From positions 247,212,869-247,276,868 of the forward strand of contig CM066035.1 of the NCBI GenBank assembly GCA_033557465.1: DNA of 64,000 nt. The letters run 5' to 3'. The DNA comes from Ichthyophis bannanicus (Eukaryota; Chordata; Amphibia; Gymnophiona; Ichthyophiidae). The translations under genes and the position numbers were made by a program. This document shows positions 53,124 to 62,579 of this stretch, piece by piece. The notes under the pieces are model-generated. The model did not search any database. It was given only the letters and a program-made list of their open reading frames with translations, and had not been told where the DNA came from. Each line of letters begins with the position of its first letter. The stretch's first letter is position 1.

Positions 53124-53600
53124 GCCCTAAGTTTCTTCCTAAGGTGGTTTCTACCTGTCACCTTAAACACTGGTGCTACTGCCCACCTTTCTTTACCAGA
53201 TCTCGCACCAACAGCACTGAGGTTACTCTGCAAACATTGGATTGTAAGACAGCGCTGGCATTCTACCTTGCATGTATGAAAGCTCGCTGCCATTCCTCCC
53301 AGCTGTGTCTCTATGGATTCCAGTAGGCTGGGTGTGGCAGTCTCGAAGCATACCCTTTTCCTTTGGGTTGCGGATTGCATCTCCTTCACTTATGCTCAAG
53401 TTGGTCTCAGTTTGGAACACTGTGTCATGGCTCACAACGTCCCAGCTATGGTGGGTTTGGTAACCAACCTGCATTCTATCTCCATGGTGGACAGCTGTAA
53501 GGCTGCTACATGGTCTTCTGTCCACAACTTCACTGCCCATTACTGTCTGGATGAAGATTCCTGACCTGCCAGCAACTTCGACCAAGCCATACTCCAGCAC
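53124..53600 (+). pseudogene. DIRS copy 2 YR C-terminal part
   Basis: LPKVVSTCHLKHWCY continues the recombinase reading from 36,502. LQTLDCKTALAFYL, AHNVPAMVGL and MVDSCKAATWSS follow, ending in FTAHYCLDEDS with the candidate catalytic Tyr. The H-x-x-R box reads HNVP, so the second Arg is lost. Confidence 0.8.
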
Positions 53601-53759
53601 CTTTTTGGAAAGTAAGGAAACTCCTTCACACCAGCCCTTCTGTCAATCAGGCTACCGTAGAGTCAGCTTGCTGTTGATGTCAATGCTGGACGCTGACTCT
53701 CGGAACCTTTCAGCGATTACTCATGCTGATGATGTTCTCAGTTCTTTTTTTCTGGTTTC

Positions 53760-54140
53760 CCCATTGTGCTGTTTATAGGTTTTTTTCGGTAGCCTGTAGC
53801 TGGGGAGGTCCCATATGTAAGGACTGACTTCCTGCTTGGTCCCAGAGAAAGCATAATTACTTGCCTATAGCAGGTGTAGTCTGGGAACAGCAGGAATCTG
53901 TCCTCATTACCCTCGTTCCTCTCAGTAGAGTTGTTTTCTTTTTTTTGGCTTGATTCAGCTATGTCATCATACTGAGGTAAGATGGCTCCTTCGGGTAGAA
54001 GACAGGCATGCATGCATGGTTGATCTCCCAAAAACTTGCTATGGAAGCTGGGGAGCGTTCCCATGCAGGATCCATCAGTGATGTCACCCATATGTGAGGA
54101 CTGATTCCAGCTGTTTCTGGAGAACACCTGCTAAAGTTAG
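53760..54140 (+). repeat. DIRS copy 2 complementary region and right terminal repeat
   Basis: CCCATATGTAAGGACTGACT followed by CAGAGAAAGCATAATTACTT repeats the joined-ends pattern of the other copies. The terminal repeat with ATGTCACCCATATGTGAGGA ends near 54,140. Confidence 0.65.
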
Positions 54141-54770
54141 TTATCCAGATACTGGATTTTCAGGTCTACCCATGCTCCACATATATACAGTCCTGGCACT
54201 TTATTGAGCTCCAGGGCGATCAGTGAAGGGTTTTTCAGTGGCACTATCTGAATACTGCTACTAATCATTTGTATAAGGCAAACATACTGCTGTACACTTC
54301 CTTTCTCTTAAAAGTCCCTTCTCAATAATGGTTACAGTCTTTTCAAGCCAGACAGATGCAACAACCAGGGGACTACGATAAAACTAAGAGGAAATGGTTA
54401 TAAATATACATGGCTAGTAAATGAGGAGAATAGTGGGTCAAGATCCAAAAGCAGCCTTAAAGAGATGGCTTGTTAGGCTAGATTTGAATAGGAACAGGAA
54501 AGGAGCCAGACGTACCAGCTCAGGTAGTCTGTTCCAGGCATATGGTGCAGCAAGATAAAATGAATCAAGTTTGGAGTTGGCATTGGAAAAGAAGGGCATG
54601 AATAAACATGATATGCCTGATGAGCAGAGTTCTCAAGGAAAGGTAGGGAGAGAAAAGAGAGGAGCAGTAATCAGGAGCCACAGAATTAATGCATTTATAG
54701 GTTAGTAGGAGCCGGAGTCAACTTAAGAGTTGTGCCAGTGAGGCACTGGCTCAGGGCGCACCAGAGTAAG
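54141..54770. other. Non-coding stretch
   Basis: I see no gene or clear repeat boundary. Text around 54,440-54,720 (for example GGTAGTCTGTTCCAGGCATATGG) has the look of a decayed L2-type 3' region, but I cannot place its ends. Confidence 0.35.
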
Positions 54771-54784
54771 GGTGCAGGAAGCCT

Positions 54785-54960
54785 GCCTCACTGGCTGCCT
54801 TCCAGCCTGCCCCCTGCTCTGCAGCTGTGCCTATATTAATGCTTAACACAACCATGGGAGCATTTGCTTTTGCTCCTGCGGCTGTGTTAAGGATTAATAC
54901 AGCTGTGGGAGCAAACATAAATACTCCCACAGCTGTATTTAAACATTAACACATGGCAAG
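54785..54960. repeat. Inverted-repeat cluster (foldback remnant)
   Basis: Two pairs of inverted words share the unit AACACAGC/GGGAGCA. CTTAACACAACCATGGGAGC pairs loosely with GCTCCTGCGGCTGTGTTAAG, and AATACAGCTGTGGGAG pairs exactly with CTCCCACAGCTGTATT. A decayed MITE is the simplest explanation. Confidence 0.5.
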
Positions 54961-54989
54961 AAGAAAAACAGAAGAGTGGCTGGCTGGGT

Positions 54990-55700
54990 CTGAGGCTGAG
55001 GGGGGAAGAGGCTGGGGCTGGAAAGAGGCTGATGCAGGATGAGGAAGGCAGGGATTGGAAATAGGCTAATACTATGTTTTATTTTTATTGGATTTTTGAT
55101 ATACCACCCTTTATGACGTCAGTGTGGTTTACAATAAGAAAAAATATAACAATGAAATAGGGCCTTAGGCCGGGAAAAGAAAGAGAACTACAATCGTGGA
55201 CAGGAGACAGAGGTAAGAAGCATACAGACAGGACAAAGAGAGAGGTCTACAGACATAAATATAACCTAGGCATCAATGTGGATCTGAGAAGTTATAGGCA
55301 GTGGTGAAGAGATGCGTTTTTAGTGAATGGAGAGGACTAGGCTTGGAAAAGGGTTAATGCTGGTAGGGGGACTGGAGCTGGGGGGTGACTTGCTGGGACT
55401 GGAAATGAGCTGATACCGGGGCTGGGAGGGCTGGAAATGGGCTGCTACTGGGAATGGGGGGATAGGATAAGAAATGGGCTGGGGCTGGGAGGAACTGACT
55501 GAGATTGGAAATGGGTTGGTACTGGGGCTAGGGTCTGGGTATGGGGCTTGGACTGCAAATGGGCTGATACTGCGGATGGGGAAATAAAACTAGAAATGGA
55601 TTGGGATTGGAAAAGAGCTGGGACAGGCTCTGAAGATGGAGAACTGGGACTGGAAAGGAGCTAATTCTAGGTCTGATGTTGGCAAATGCTGGGATCAGGC
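54990..55700. repeat. Degenerate minisatellite (GGACTGGAAATGGGCTGATAC-type unit)
   Basis: Units of roughly 35-45 bp built on CTGGAAATGGGCTGATACTG and GGGGCTGGGA recur from about 55,000 to 55,700, interrupted at about 55,072-55,340 by an L2-type fragment. Copies vary strongly. G-rich on the + strand. Confidence 0.65.
55072..55340 (-). mobile_element. L2-type 3' fragment in the minisatellite
   Basis: GATATACCACCCTTTATGAC followed by GTCAGTGTGGTTTACA corresponds to the tail hairpin of the other L2-type copies (weaker stem CCACCCT/AGTGTGG). It separates two blocks of the minisatellite. Confidence 0.55.
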
Positions 55701-56280
55701 TGGGAAAAAGAGGGAGATGTTGGGGAAATGAGAAGATGAGGAGGACAGATATTGTGGGGAGTGGGGACGAATAAATGTCAATCATGGAAGGTTGAAAGGG
55801 AAGGGTATACTAGGGTAAGGAGGAGGAAAGGGCAAGGAATACTGGAAAAAAAGAAGTAAATGGGTGGGTGCTGGGGAAAGGAGAGAGGAGACAGGTACTG
55901 GAGGCATAGAGATGTGAGAAAACAGGGACTATGATAGGTGCAGACTCTAAGATTAGGTACTGGGAGTGCAAATGGGGATTCAGGGCTTGGGTGGACTTGA
56001 GTGAGGACTTGAGGTTGCTTGGGGGGATAGTGGGAGCTAAGCAGTTGATCAGAGATTAGGAGGACAGTGGAAAGAAGGTGAATGAGTGAGAGGGATGAGT
56101 AGAGCTGTGAGATCAAGTACAGAAATATGGGGAGGGGAGAGAAGATTTGAAGGACCTGGATGGCTGGAGGAGTGAGAGTTTGGAGTTGAAAAGGATAGAG
56201 TGCTGTGGGACAGATCTTCTTTGAAGGAGGGTAGAGAGAGCAGAAATGGGGGAAGTGAAAGGGCAAATGAAAGGAAGGAT
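55690..56280. repeat. Purine-rich tract
   Basis: The + strand is rich in G and A (for example gaaatgagaagatgaggagga). Long minus-strand frames here are Ser/Pro/Leu-rich artefacts of composition. Confidence 0.6.
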
Positions 56281-56438
56281 AAGGACTACCAAAAGGAACT
56301 GCTCCGGCTGGAAAAAGATCTGCACTTGTAAGTATTTATCTTCTGGGAAATACTCTAAATCTTGGAGTAAAGGGAATTTTTTGGGTTAAAGCTGATAAAT
56401 CTGTATATTACAGAATTCAGTGTTTTTGTTGAGTCAGT
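56281..56438 (+). repeat. Duplicated unit, left copy (intact pre-integration site)
   Basis: AAGGACTACCAAAAGGAACT to TTCAGTGTTTTTGTTGAGTC is repeated at 56,743-56,863 and continues, after ERV-B, at 61,433-61,465. The left copy keeps the uninterrupted sequence TCTGTATATTACAGAATTC, where the right copy carries the provirus. Confidence 0.75.
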
Positions 56439-56742
56439 ACCATTGGACAGCTTTTTATTTAATTCAAATTAGAGTATAGCTTAGCACAGAAGGTAAAACA
56501 GAGTAAATAGTCTGAGTAGAAATTTGTTTCTAGAGACCTTTACAAGAAGCCTTCCATTAAGGAGGCAAAAGATCTATGAAGATGTCTTAAATAGGTGTTA
56601 AAGCCAAGTGACAGATCAAAGGGCAAATTAAAGGCCGCCTCTGTCAATTCAAGGGTTGTGTGAATCATCCAAGAAATTAAGATGTTACCTTAGAAGCAAA
56701 GTATAAATAAGTCTGTCACAGCTCTATGATTCTCATTCTTGA
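56439..56742. other. Spacer between the duplicated units
   Basis: About 300 bp without a gene or recognisable element; A/T-rich. Confidence 0.4.
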
Positions 56743-56863
56743 AGGACTACTAAAAAGGACTGCTACAGCTGGAAAAAGATCTGCACTTGTATTTATCTTC
56801 TGGGAAATACTCTAAATCTTGGGGAAAAGGGAATTCTTTGGGTTAAAGCAGATACATTTGTGT
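56743..56863 (+). repeat. Duplicated unit, right copy (split by ERV-B)
   Basis: It repeats 56,281-56,405 and ends at GTGT (56,860-56,863), the 4-bp target duplication of ERV-B. The unit continues at 61,433. Confidence 0.75.
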
Positions 56864-57178
56864 TGTTGCAGCAGAGTGCATTCAACCAAATAATACCAGG
56901 AGTCAGTTTCAGGATCCAAGCCAGTTTATGTACATAGACTCAGACAGCTTAAAGGGACTGAGCAATGGAGAACAGGAACAACTTCTTTATATACAAGATT
57001 CACAGTTTGATACAGGCAAACTTTCTATTGGTCCCAATGTCCCCTGCATCTATCCAATCGGGGACCCTCACTGGGCCTAACACCCTGTTCCCCCTTCTCA
57101 GGCTATTCTAACAAAGGCTCAGTTTCTAGACATAAATACATTCCTATTATAAGGTCATTGCTAGGCTCAGAGAATGGG
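56864..57178 (-). repeat. ERV-B 3' LTR, truncated
   Basis: It matches 60,887-61,198 closely, then breaks into protease sequence. The U3 start is absent. Confidence 0.85.
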
Positions 57179-57815
57179 GCAATAGGGCATTCAGGCATAT
57201 ACAAGAACTGGTATGTTATTTTCTGTTCCCCTAGTTCACACGTGCGGTTCTGCAGGAAAGGCTTGGCCCAGTAGCTCTGACAATGGTGATGCATCGAGAA
57301 GACAAAGGGGCTACTGGCTTTAGTATTCTGCTCCTGTATCCACCATAAAGTCCATATGTTGGTCCCCTATTTTCAAACTGACCATAGGCTCCTGGGGACC
57401 CAGGGTGAACTTGGAGTCCGGTCTGGCCTAGTCTTCATCCATGTCATAGCCTGTTGCAACTGCCACACCGTCAATAGCTTCTTCCCTCTCTTGCTGGAAC
57501 TGTGCTTGGTTTATTCTTCCACGACTCTAAAATCAACCTCCTGTTCTCCAAGTGCTCCCTCCTCCCTTCCTGGGGGTGGAGTCAAGATGCAGGCATTCAC
57601 TTTTCCAATGTCCTTCTCTGCAGTGGGCACATTGATTCACACCCACAGAGGGCCGGCCATTCCCTCGGCCCCTTCCACGTCCTTGTTAGAAAAACTTCAA
57701 CTAAAACTGCAGCAAGAAAATCAGCTTTCTCCTCCATCTTAGGTTCACTTCCTCTCTGACATTCTTTATCACAATGCACAAACACTGCCATTAACGGCGC
57801 TGCATTCATGCCCGT
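57179..57815 (-). pseudogene. ERV-B protease and nucleocapsid/capsid-end remnant
   Basis: The minus frame 57,294-57,103 (KPFLQNRTCELGEQKIT) matches the protease part of ERV-A at 5,495-5,560. The region 57,815-57,600 matches the gag end of ERV-A (GMNAAPLMAVF and EEKADFLAAVLVE). The catalytic Asp region lies around 57,330-57,345 in another frame. Stops and shifts are frequent. Confidence 0.75.
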
Positions 57816-57989
57816 TGTCACCACTCACCCTCCCAGAGGCATTTAGCGTGGGTAAGGCAAGTGGGTAGTTGTGTTTCTTATACTGTGAACTTTAAATGGA
57901 GGTTTTGGAAAGGCCTCCTGGGTAATGTAGTCCTACAGTAGTAAGAATGAGTCCAAGTTGTGCACGAGTGGTTTCAGGTTAAATTAGGA

Positions 57990-57995
57990 TTTATT
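57990..57995 (-). terminator. Poly(A) signal of the solo LTR
   Basis: AATAAA on the minus strand, about 200 bases after the ORF stop and 170 before the element end. The position fits an R region. Confidence 0.55.
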
Positions 57996-58192
57996 GCCCC
58001 TCCCGGGGTTGGATGTTGATGACCATGAACAAAGAATATATTTACAAAGAAACCATATTCCTGATGTGAACAAAAATAGGCAACTTAAATAATGCTTATC
58101 TTCAGCTGTTACGGAATCAAAAAGAATAAAACAGTTTCCCTCCAAAATACTTCTTTTGGCTGTTTTTCTTCCTTCAGCAAAATCCAGTATTA

Positions 58193-59113
58193 TTAACAAA
58201 GGGACTGCACATTGTCTGCCACCATATAAGAGCAGTCCATAAACACTTCGGACTCAGGGGGTTGATAAGGGTCCCACTGCATAAGATCACCTTCTTCCTT
58301 AAGGTCCCTTAGAGAGGGTTCTTCTGCCTGCCACGCAAACCTCTCCATTCCAATTACAGGGTTCCCTTCCCCCAACCTGCTCTGTGAGTCTGGGTGTTTG
58401 GCTTCCTGTGCACACAGCCCTCTGTAATTAAAAGGATATACGTTTCCCTCTTCTGTTTGGCTACAGGGAATTCTGTGTCTGCCTTTAGAATTGCTTTCTC
58501 CCAGGAATCTCCCTTGGCTACAAAAAGGTTGGTAAAACTTCTCTCTCCCCTTTGATAAAAGCTTGGTATCAGGGAAATAAGCTTTACCTGCAGGCTGTCT
58601 GTTGTGAGCACAGCGTGGTTGTCTTTTCTGGTTCCCAGAATAAACGCCTCTGCTTTTTGGATAGTAAAAATCCCCAGTGCTTTTTGTAGTTGAGCACTGC
58701 TCCCTAGGAACTGGACTTGAATATCTTCCCCAGCTCTCTTCCTCTGAGAAGTTCCTCCGAGTGGAGTTGGGATTTCTTTCCCTTTTCCCTTCTCTCAGCC
58801 ACAGACCTTGGCTGCCCTCGGAGTATCTATCTTTCTCTGGTTTTCTCCTTCTTTCAGCTTTCTCCACGCTTGCTGTGCTGCCTTTTCCTTCTGTCTCCGT
58901 ATCTGAGACTATGTCTGTGACTTTCTCCTTCTCCTTCTCTGTCCTATCTTTAACTAAAGGCTTTTTATCTAAGTTTCTTTCTCCGTTGTGCTGAGCCACA
59001 CCTCCCACCAGGTGTTCCCACTTCCCTGATGAGGCAGGAGCTAGCTCAGGGGATGGGCGTTCCCTAACACTCTGTGACGTTCTTTGTTTAGGGTTTCCAT
59101 GCCAACCCTCCAT
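58193..59113 (-). CDS. Unidentified ORF inside the solo long LTR (306 aa from the first Met)
   Basis: The frame is open from the element's left end on the minus strand, and even extends upstream into the gag flank. From Met at 59,113 it has 306 codons. The product is hydrophilic, strongly charged (Glu/Lys/Arg-rich, KPEKDRYSEGSQGLW) and Ser/Gly-rich, with an acidic C-terminus EEGDLMQWDPYQPPESEVF followed by MDCS. There are no membrane segments or enzyme motifs. The ORF at 44,244 shares layout and the MDCS end. I know no family with certainty. It may be an LTR-encoded accessory protein as in some retroviruses, or a chance frame kept by composition; two independent copies make chance less likely. 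Confidence 0.55.
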   Translation of the reverse strand: MEGWHGNPKQRTSQSVRERPSPELAPASSGKWEHLVGGVAQHNGERNLDKKPLVKDRTEKEKEKVTDIVSDTETEGKGSTASVEKAERRRKPEKDRYSEGSQGLWLREGKRERNPNSTRRNFSEEESWGRYSSPVPREQCSTTKSTGDFYYPKSRGVYSGNQKRQPRCAHNRQPAGKAYFPDTKLLSKGREKFYQPFCSQGRFLGESNSKGRHRIPCSQTEEGNVYPFNYRGLCAQEAKHPDSQSRLGEGNPVIGMERFAWQAEEPSLRDLKEEGDLMQWDPYQPPESEVFMDCSYMVADNVQSLC

Positions 59114-59201
59114 GCTTGTTTCAGCACTGACAGTTCTGGTTTCACTTTGCAGTGAATCCTCTGCCTCCCTTGGTTCTGAACCCTGTACTTTACGACACCG
59201 T

Positions 59202-60060
59202 AAATCCTTCCAACTTCTGCAGTTTCCTGGGACTGACTTACAAAGGCTGCATTTACCATGCGCACATTCTCTTGGGCTGCTGGATCATCAGGGGTATACA
59301 GTCTGTAGGCTTCAGATAAGCGAGTGACCCTGGACTGGCAAATGAATCCCTGCTTGTGGCATCATCGGTAGACTGCCCCCCCCCCTGAAACGGAGTAAAA
59401 TTACAGGGGGAGAAACCGGGATGGATGGGAGGGGGACATCTGGAGATTGCTGGGACAGAATAAACAGGCAGTTTCTTTTCTCCAGACTTCTGGCTGACTG
59501 ATCAGGGTGGGTCTTTCATATAATCTGGTGAACTAAAGATATAACACTAACATCAAAGGTACCCTTACGGGACCACAAAGTAATCAAAGCAGGCCGCTCC
59601 CTTTTACAGAGCATTTCTGATCTGGAGACATTTTAAACAGGGAAAACAGACGCTTCCTCTCATTCACACACAATCAGACATGCCAGCAACAATTCCAATT
59701 TTCCCAGCGTGTCAGGCAGTGTTCCTCGGGATGCTTTTTATAAAGACAGGGGGGCCATTCCCGTCCACACAAAACTTCCCATCGACCTGGCGGTCGTTAC
59801 AATTACATAAGCACCAGAGAAACTTAACACTGCAGAAAGCTCAGTATATCCCATGGTGTTCAAAAGTGCTGTCTCTCTCATTCAAGTTTCTCTCTCTCAC
59901 TCACCAGCGGCTTGTACAATAAACAATTTCCTCCTCCCTTGGTCCATACTCGGACAGGTACAAATAATAATAAAATAGGAACAATCGACAGAGAAATACA
60001 GGCAGAGCAGAGATTATAACTAAAAACAGTTTGAGGAGATCCGATGGGGTTAATAAGAAC
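59202..60060 (-). pseudogene. ERV-B gag remnant and leader
   Basis: On the minus strand at about 59,300-59,210 the reading PDDPAAQENVRMVNAAFVSQ matches the capsid of ERV-A near 4,795-4,860. Farther right the text is decayed, with poly-C at 59,378-59,385. Around 60,010-60,060 it matches the ERV-A leader after the MITE. Confidence 0.65.
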
Positions 60061-60064
60061 TTAA

Positions 60065-60267
60065 CCCTTTCCAGGCCGGGCCCAAACCGTCGGGGTCCGG
60101 ATTTCTGACTAAAATTCCTATCAAATGGTATATAATACATGACCATAGCAGAAGGAACATCACTATTAGAACACACTGTACAAGACAGGCACAATTTTTC
60201 CTGAAACATGCACAAATCAACCCAGCTGCAGAATGTGGATCAAAATTGAAAGTAGACCTTCAAAGGG
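60065..60267 (+). mobile_element. piggyBac-type MITE in the ERV-B leader
   Basis: TTAA (60,061-60,064 and 60,268-60,271) flanks 203 bp with ends CCCTTTCCAGGCC and GACCTTCAAAGGG. Of the three copies this is the most intact one. Its position and orientation relative to the provirus are the same as in ERV-A. Confidence 0.85.
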
Positions 60268-60271
60268 TTAA

Positions 60272-60886
60272 ATTAAAAGATACTGAAATTCTTGACATTC
60301 TTTTCTGCAAGCTGTGTGAAAACCACACCTCTTTCTCCCTCTGCTTGCAGGCTGAGCTGGGGGGGAAAAAATACATCACTGGCACAGCCTGTATTCCCGT
60401 GCTATGCTTAGAATCGATCCCGTAACGTAATAATCCTATATTATACCAGAAGATGCTAGCAACAAGTTCGAATTCCCGAATAGGCCTTACTGACTAACCA
60501 GAAAAGGGCAGTGGTTTCCCCCCGCGCATACAAGGTCTATTAGGACTGCCCTTATGAGAGGTGATCAAGCTCTCTTTTACCAGGTAATTCCAGAACTGAC
60601 TGACTGAATATCCAAGAAACCTATACTCACCGGATCCGGTCCCCAATACCAAACCAGCTCATGGGTTGGATCCTGGACTCCCCTCGGGTTCGAAATGTTG
60701 GCCAGCAGGACCTAGTAGTCCTCCGAGGCTCGGCGGAACCCTCACCGATGCAAGAGGACTGGCGGTGCCAGAGAGCTCCCCCGCGTCGGACAGACACGGT
60801 TCCAACTGGGCCAAACCTGGAGGCGAGAAGTCGTGGTATATTCACTTGAATACCACTCACAGGTCCCATCTGAGTCGCCAGGAACA
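60272..60886 (-). other. ERV-B leader with primer-binding site
   Basis: Read on the minus strand, the LTR end is followed by TGTTCC and then TGGCGACTCAGATGGGAC (60,863-60,880), a primer-binding-site candidate. GGATCCGGTGAGTA (splice donor) is conserved with ERV-A. The hairpin array is mostly lost: near 60,520-60,535 only a shortened third hairpin remains. Confidence 0.7.
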
Positions 60887-61428
60887 TGTTGCAGCAGAGT
60901 GCATTCAACCAAATAATACCAGGAGTCAGTTTCAGGATCCAAGCCAGTTTATGTGCACAGACTCAGACAGCTTAAAGGGACTGAGCAATGGAAAACAGGA
61001 ACAACTTCCTTATATACAAGATTCACAGTTTGATACAGGCAAACTTTCTATTGGTCCCAACGCCCCCTGCATCTATCCAATCGGGGACCCTCACTGGGCC
61101 TAACACCCTATTCCCCCTTCTCAGGCTATTCTAACAAAGGCTCAGTTTCTAGACATAAATACATTCCTATTACAAGGTCATTGCTAGGCTCAGAGAATGT
61201 GAGAATGCAAAACACTGGAACATATCTATCATTAGCATAAATGAATTGACTAAGGATTAACACAAACTTATCAAAAGCAGTTTAGAGCGGTTTAAGGCAG
61301 ATCCTCAGACCTTCACTGACTTTGCTCTTTCTCAGCACAACTATTTCTAAGTGGGGGTGGGGACTCAGGCCTAGCTTGCAGGCCTCTCATACATGTACAG
61401 GCTATTATATAGGCCATAGCCTACCACA
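60887..61428 (-). repeat. ERV-B 5' LTR
   Basis: It is 542 bp; on the minus strand it begins TGTGGTAGGC and ends GCTGCAACA. It is related to the ERV-A LTRs; TTGCTCAGTCCCTTTAAGC has the same orientation as in the ERV-A 3' LTR. Confidence 0.88.
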
Positions 61429-61489
61429 GTGTATTGTAGAATTCAGTGTTTTTGTTGAGTCAGTCAGGTCTTAGTACCACCAGAAAGAA

Positions 61490-62575
61490 ACATAGAAATA
61501 TGATGACAGATAAAGACCACATGGCCTATCTAGTCTGTCCTTCCATATCAACAACTACAACAGTCTCCTTTTTTCCTTTAGAGATCCTCTGTGTTTGTCC
61601 CATGCTTTTTTGAATTCAGTTACTGTCCTCATCTCTACCACCTCCACTGGGAGACTATTCCACGGATCCACCACTCTTTCCGTAAAGAAATATTTCCGCA
61701 TATCACTCCTGAATCTATCCCCCATCATCCTCATCCCATGTCCCCTAGTAGCAGAACTTGCTTTCAATTAAAAGAGGCTCTCCCCCTGAACATTTATGCC
61801 ACGGAGGTATTTAAACATCTCATTCATATCGCCTCTATCCCGCCTTTCCTCTAAGGAGTAAATATTAAGATCCTTAAGTCTGTCCTCATAAGCTTTATAA
61901 TGAAGACCACTAACCATTTTCGTAGCCACCCTCTGAACCGACTCCATTCTGTTCACATCCTTTTGAAGGTGTGGTCTCCAGAATTGCATACTATACTCCA
62001 AATGAGGTTGCACCAAAGACTTATACAGAGGCACTATCACCTCCTTTTTTCTGCTAGCCATTCCTCACCGTATGCACCCAAGCATCCTTCTAGCTTTTGC
62101 CGTCGCCTTTTCTACCTGTTTAGCTACTTTAAAATCATCAGACACAACCACGCCTAGGTCCCGCTCTTCTTTACTGGACACAAGTACTTCACCCTCTATA
62201 TTATATTGCTCCCTTGGATTGCTGCATCCCAAATGCATGACCTTACATTTTTTAACATTAAATCCCAGCTGCCAAATTCTAGACCATTCTTCAAGCTTAG
62301 CTAGATCCTTCCTCATGATATCTACACCTTCCTGGGTGTCTACTCTATTACAGATTTTGGTATCATCCACAAAGAGGCAAACCTTACCTGAAAGTCCTTC
62401 CGCTATATTACTAACAAAGATGTTAAAAAGAATCGGACCAAGGACAGATCCCTGGGGCACACCACTGGTAACATCCTTCTCCTCAGAGTGAGCTCCATTT
62501 ACCTGTACTCTTTGTAGCCTCCCACTCATCCAATTTCTAACCCAAGCAGTAACTTTAGGGTCCATCCCTAGGGTG
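61490..62575 (-). mobile_element. Second CR1-type lineage (LINE fragment)
   Basis: The 3' end is at the left (AACATAGAAATATGATGACAG). Minus frames carry the RT: VPQGSVLGPILFNIF, the catalytic FVDDTKI (about 62,365-62,385) and SLVQPHLEYSMQFWRPHL, ending with KYFFTERVVDPWNSLP. It differs from the other CR1 copies in sequence and 3' end. Frames 62,565-62,065, 62,061-61,768 and 61,767-61,555 need shifts or stop read-through. An L2-like LINE interrupts it at 62,576. Confidence 0.82.
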
Positions 62576-62579
62576 CTTA

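Larger units (their letters stand above)
26254..54140 (+). mobile_element. DIRS copy 2, outer shell of a nested stack
   Basis: The left terminal repeat starts near 26,254 (CTCCAGGAAGAAGCAGGAAG, then CTCACATATGGGTGACGTC). The right complementary region and terminal repeat lie at about 53,790-54,140. Its own sequence survives as 26,254-26,489 (5' end), 29,513-30,516 (gag and RT start), 35,209-36,502 (RNase H to YR) and 53,124-54,140 (YR end and terminus). The rest consists of later insertions. The join is exact at the CR1 target duplication GCCCTAAG (36,495-36,502 and 53,124-53,131), where the YR reading resumes. Confidence 0.85.
57816..59197 (-). mobile_element. Solo long LTR-like element inside ERV-B gag (1,382 bp)
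   Basis: The + strand starts TGTCACCACTC and ends TTTACGACA, giving TG...CA on both strands. CCGT flanks it on both sides (57,812-57,815 and 59,198-59,201). Removing it restores the gag reading seen in ERV-A (GGATTTGCGGGTATGAAT at about 4,896-4,913). It carries a long ORF near its 5' end and AATAAA near its 3' end (57,990-57,995, minus). TG...CA ends, a 4-bp duplication and a poly(A) signal fit a solo LTR. Confidence 0.82.
56864..61428 (-). mobile_element. ERV-B: relative of ERV-A with large internal deletion
   Basis: GTGT flanks both sides (56,860-56,863 and 61,429-61,432). The 5' LTR is at the right (60,887-61,428). The leader is homologous to that of ERV-A, including splice donor and MITE. 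Gag is decayed and split by a 1.38-kb insertion, and protease sequence follows. At about 57,178 the protease joins the middle of the 3' LTR, so pol, polypurine tract and the LTR start are missing. The whole is defective. Confidence 0.88.

Noticed and set aside
55778..56266. 162-codon open frame (-)
   Set aside because: It lies in a purine-rich tract. The protein is a low-complexity product of the complementary pyrimidine strand.
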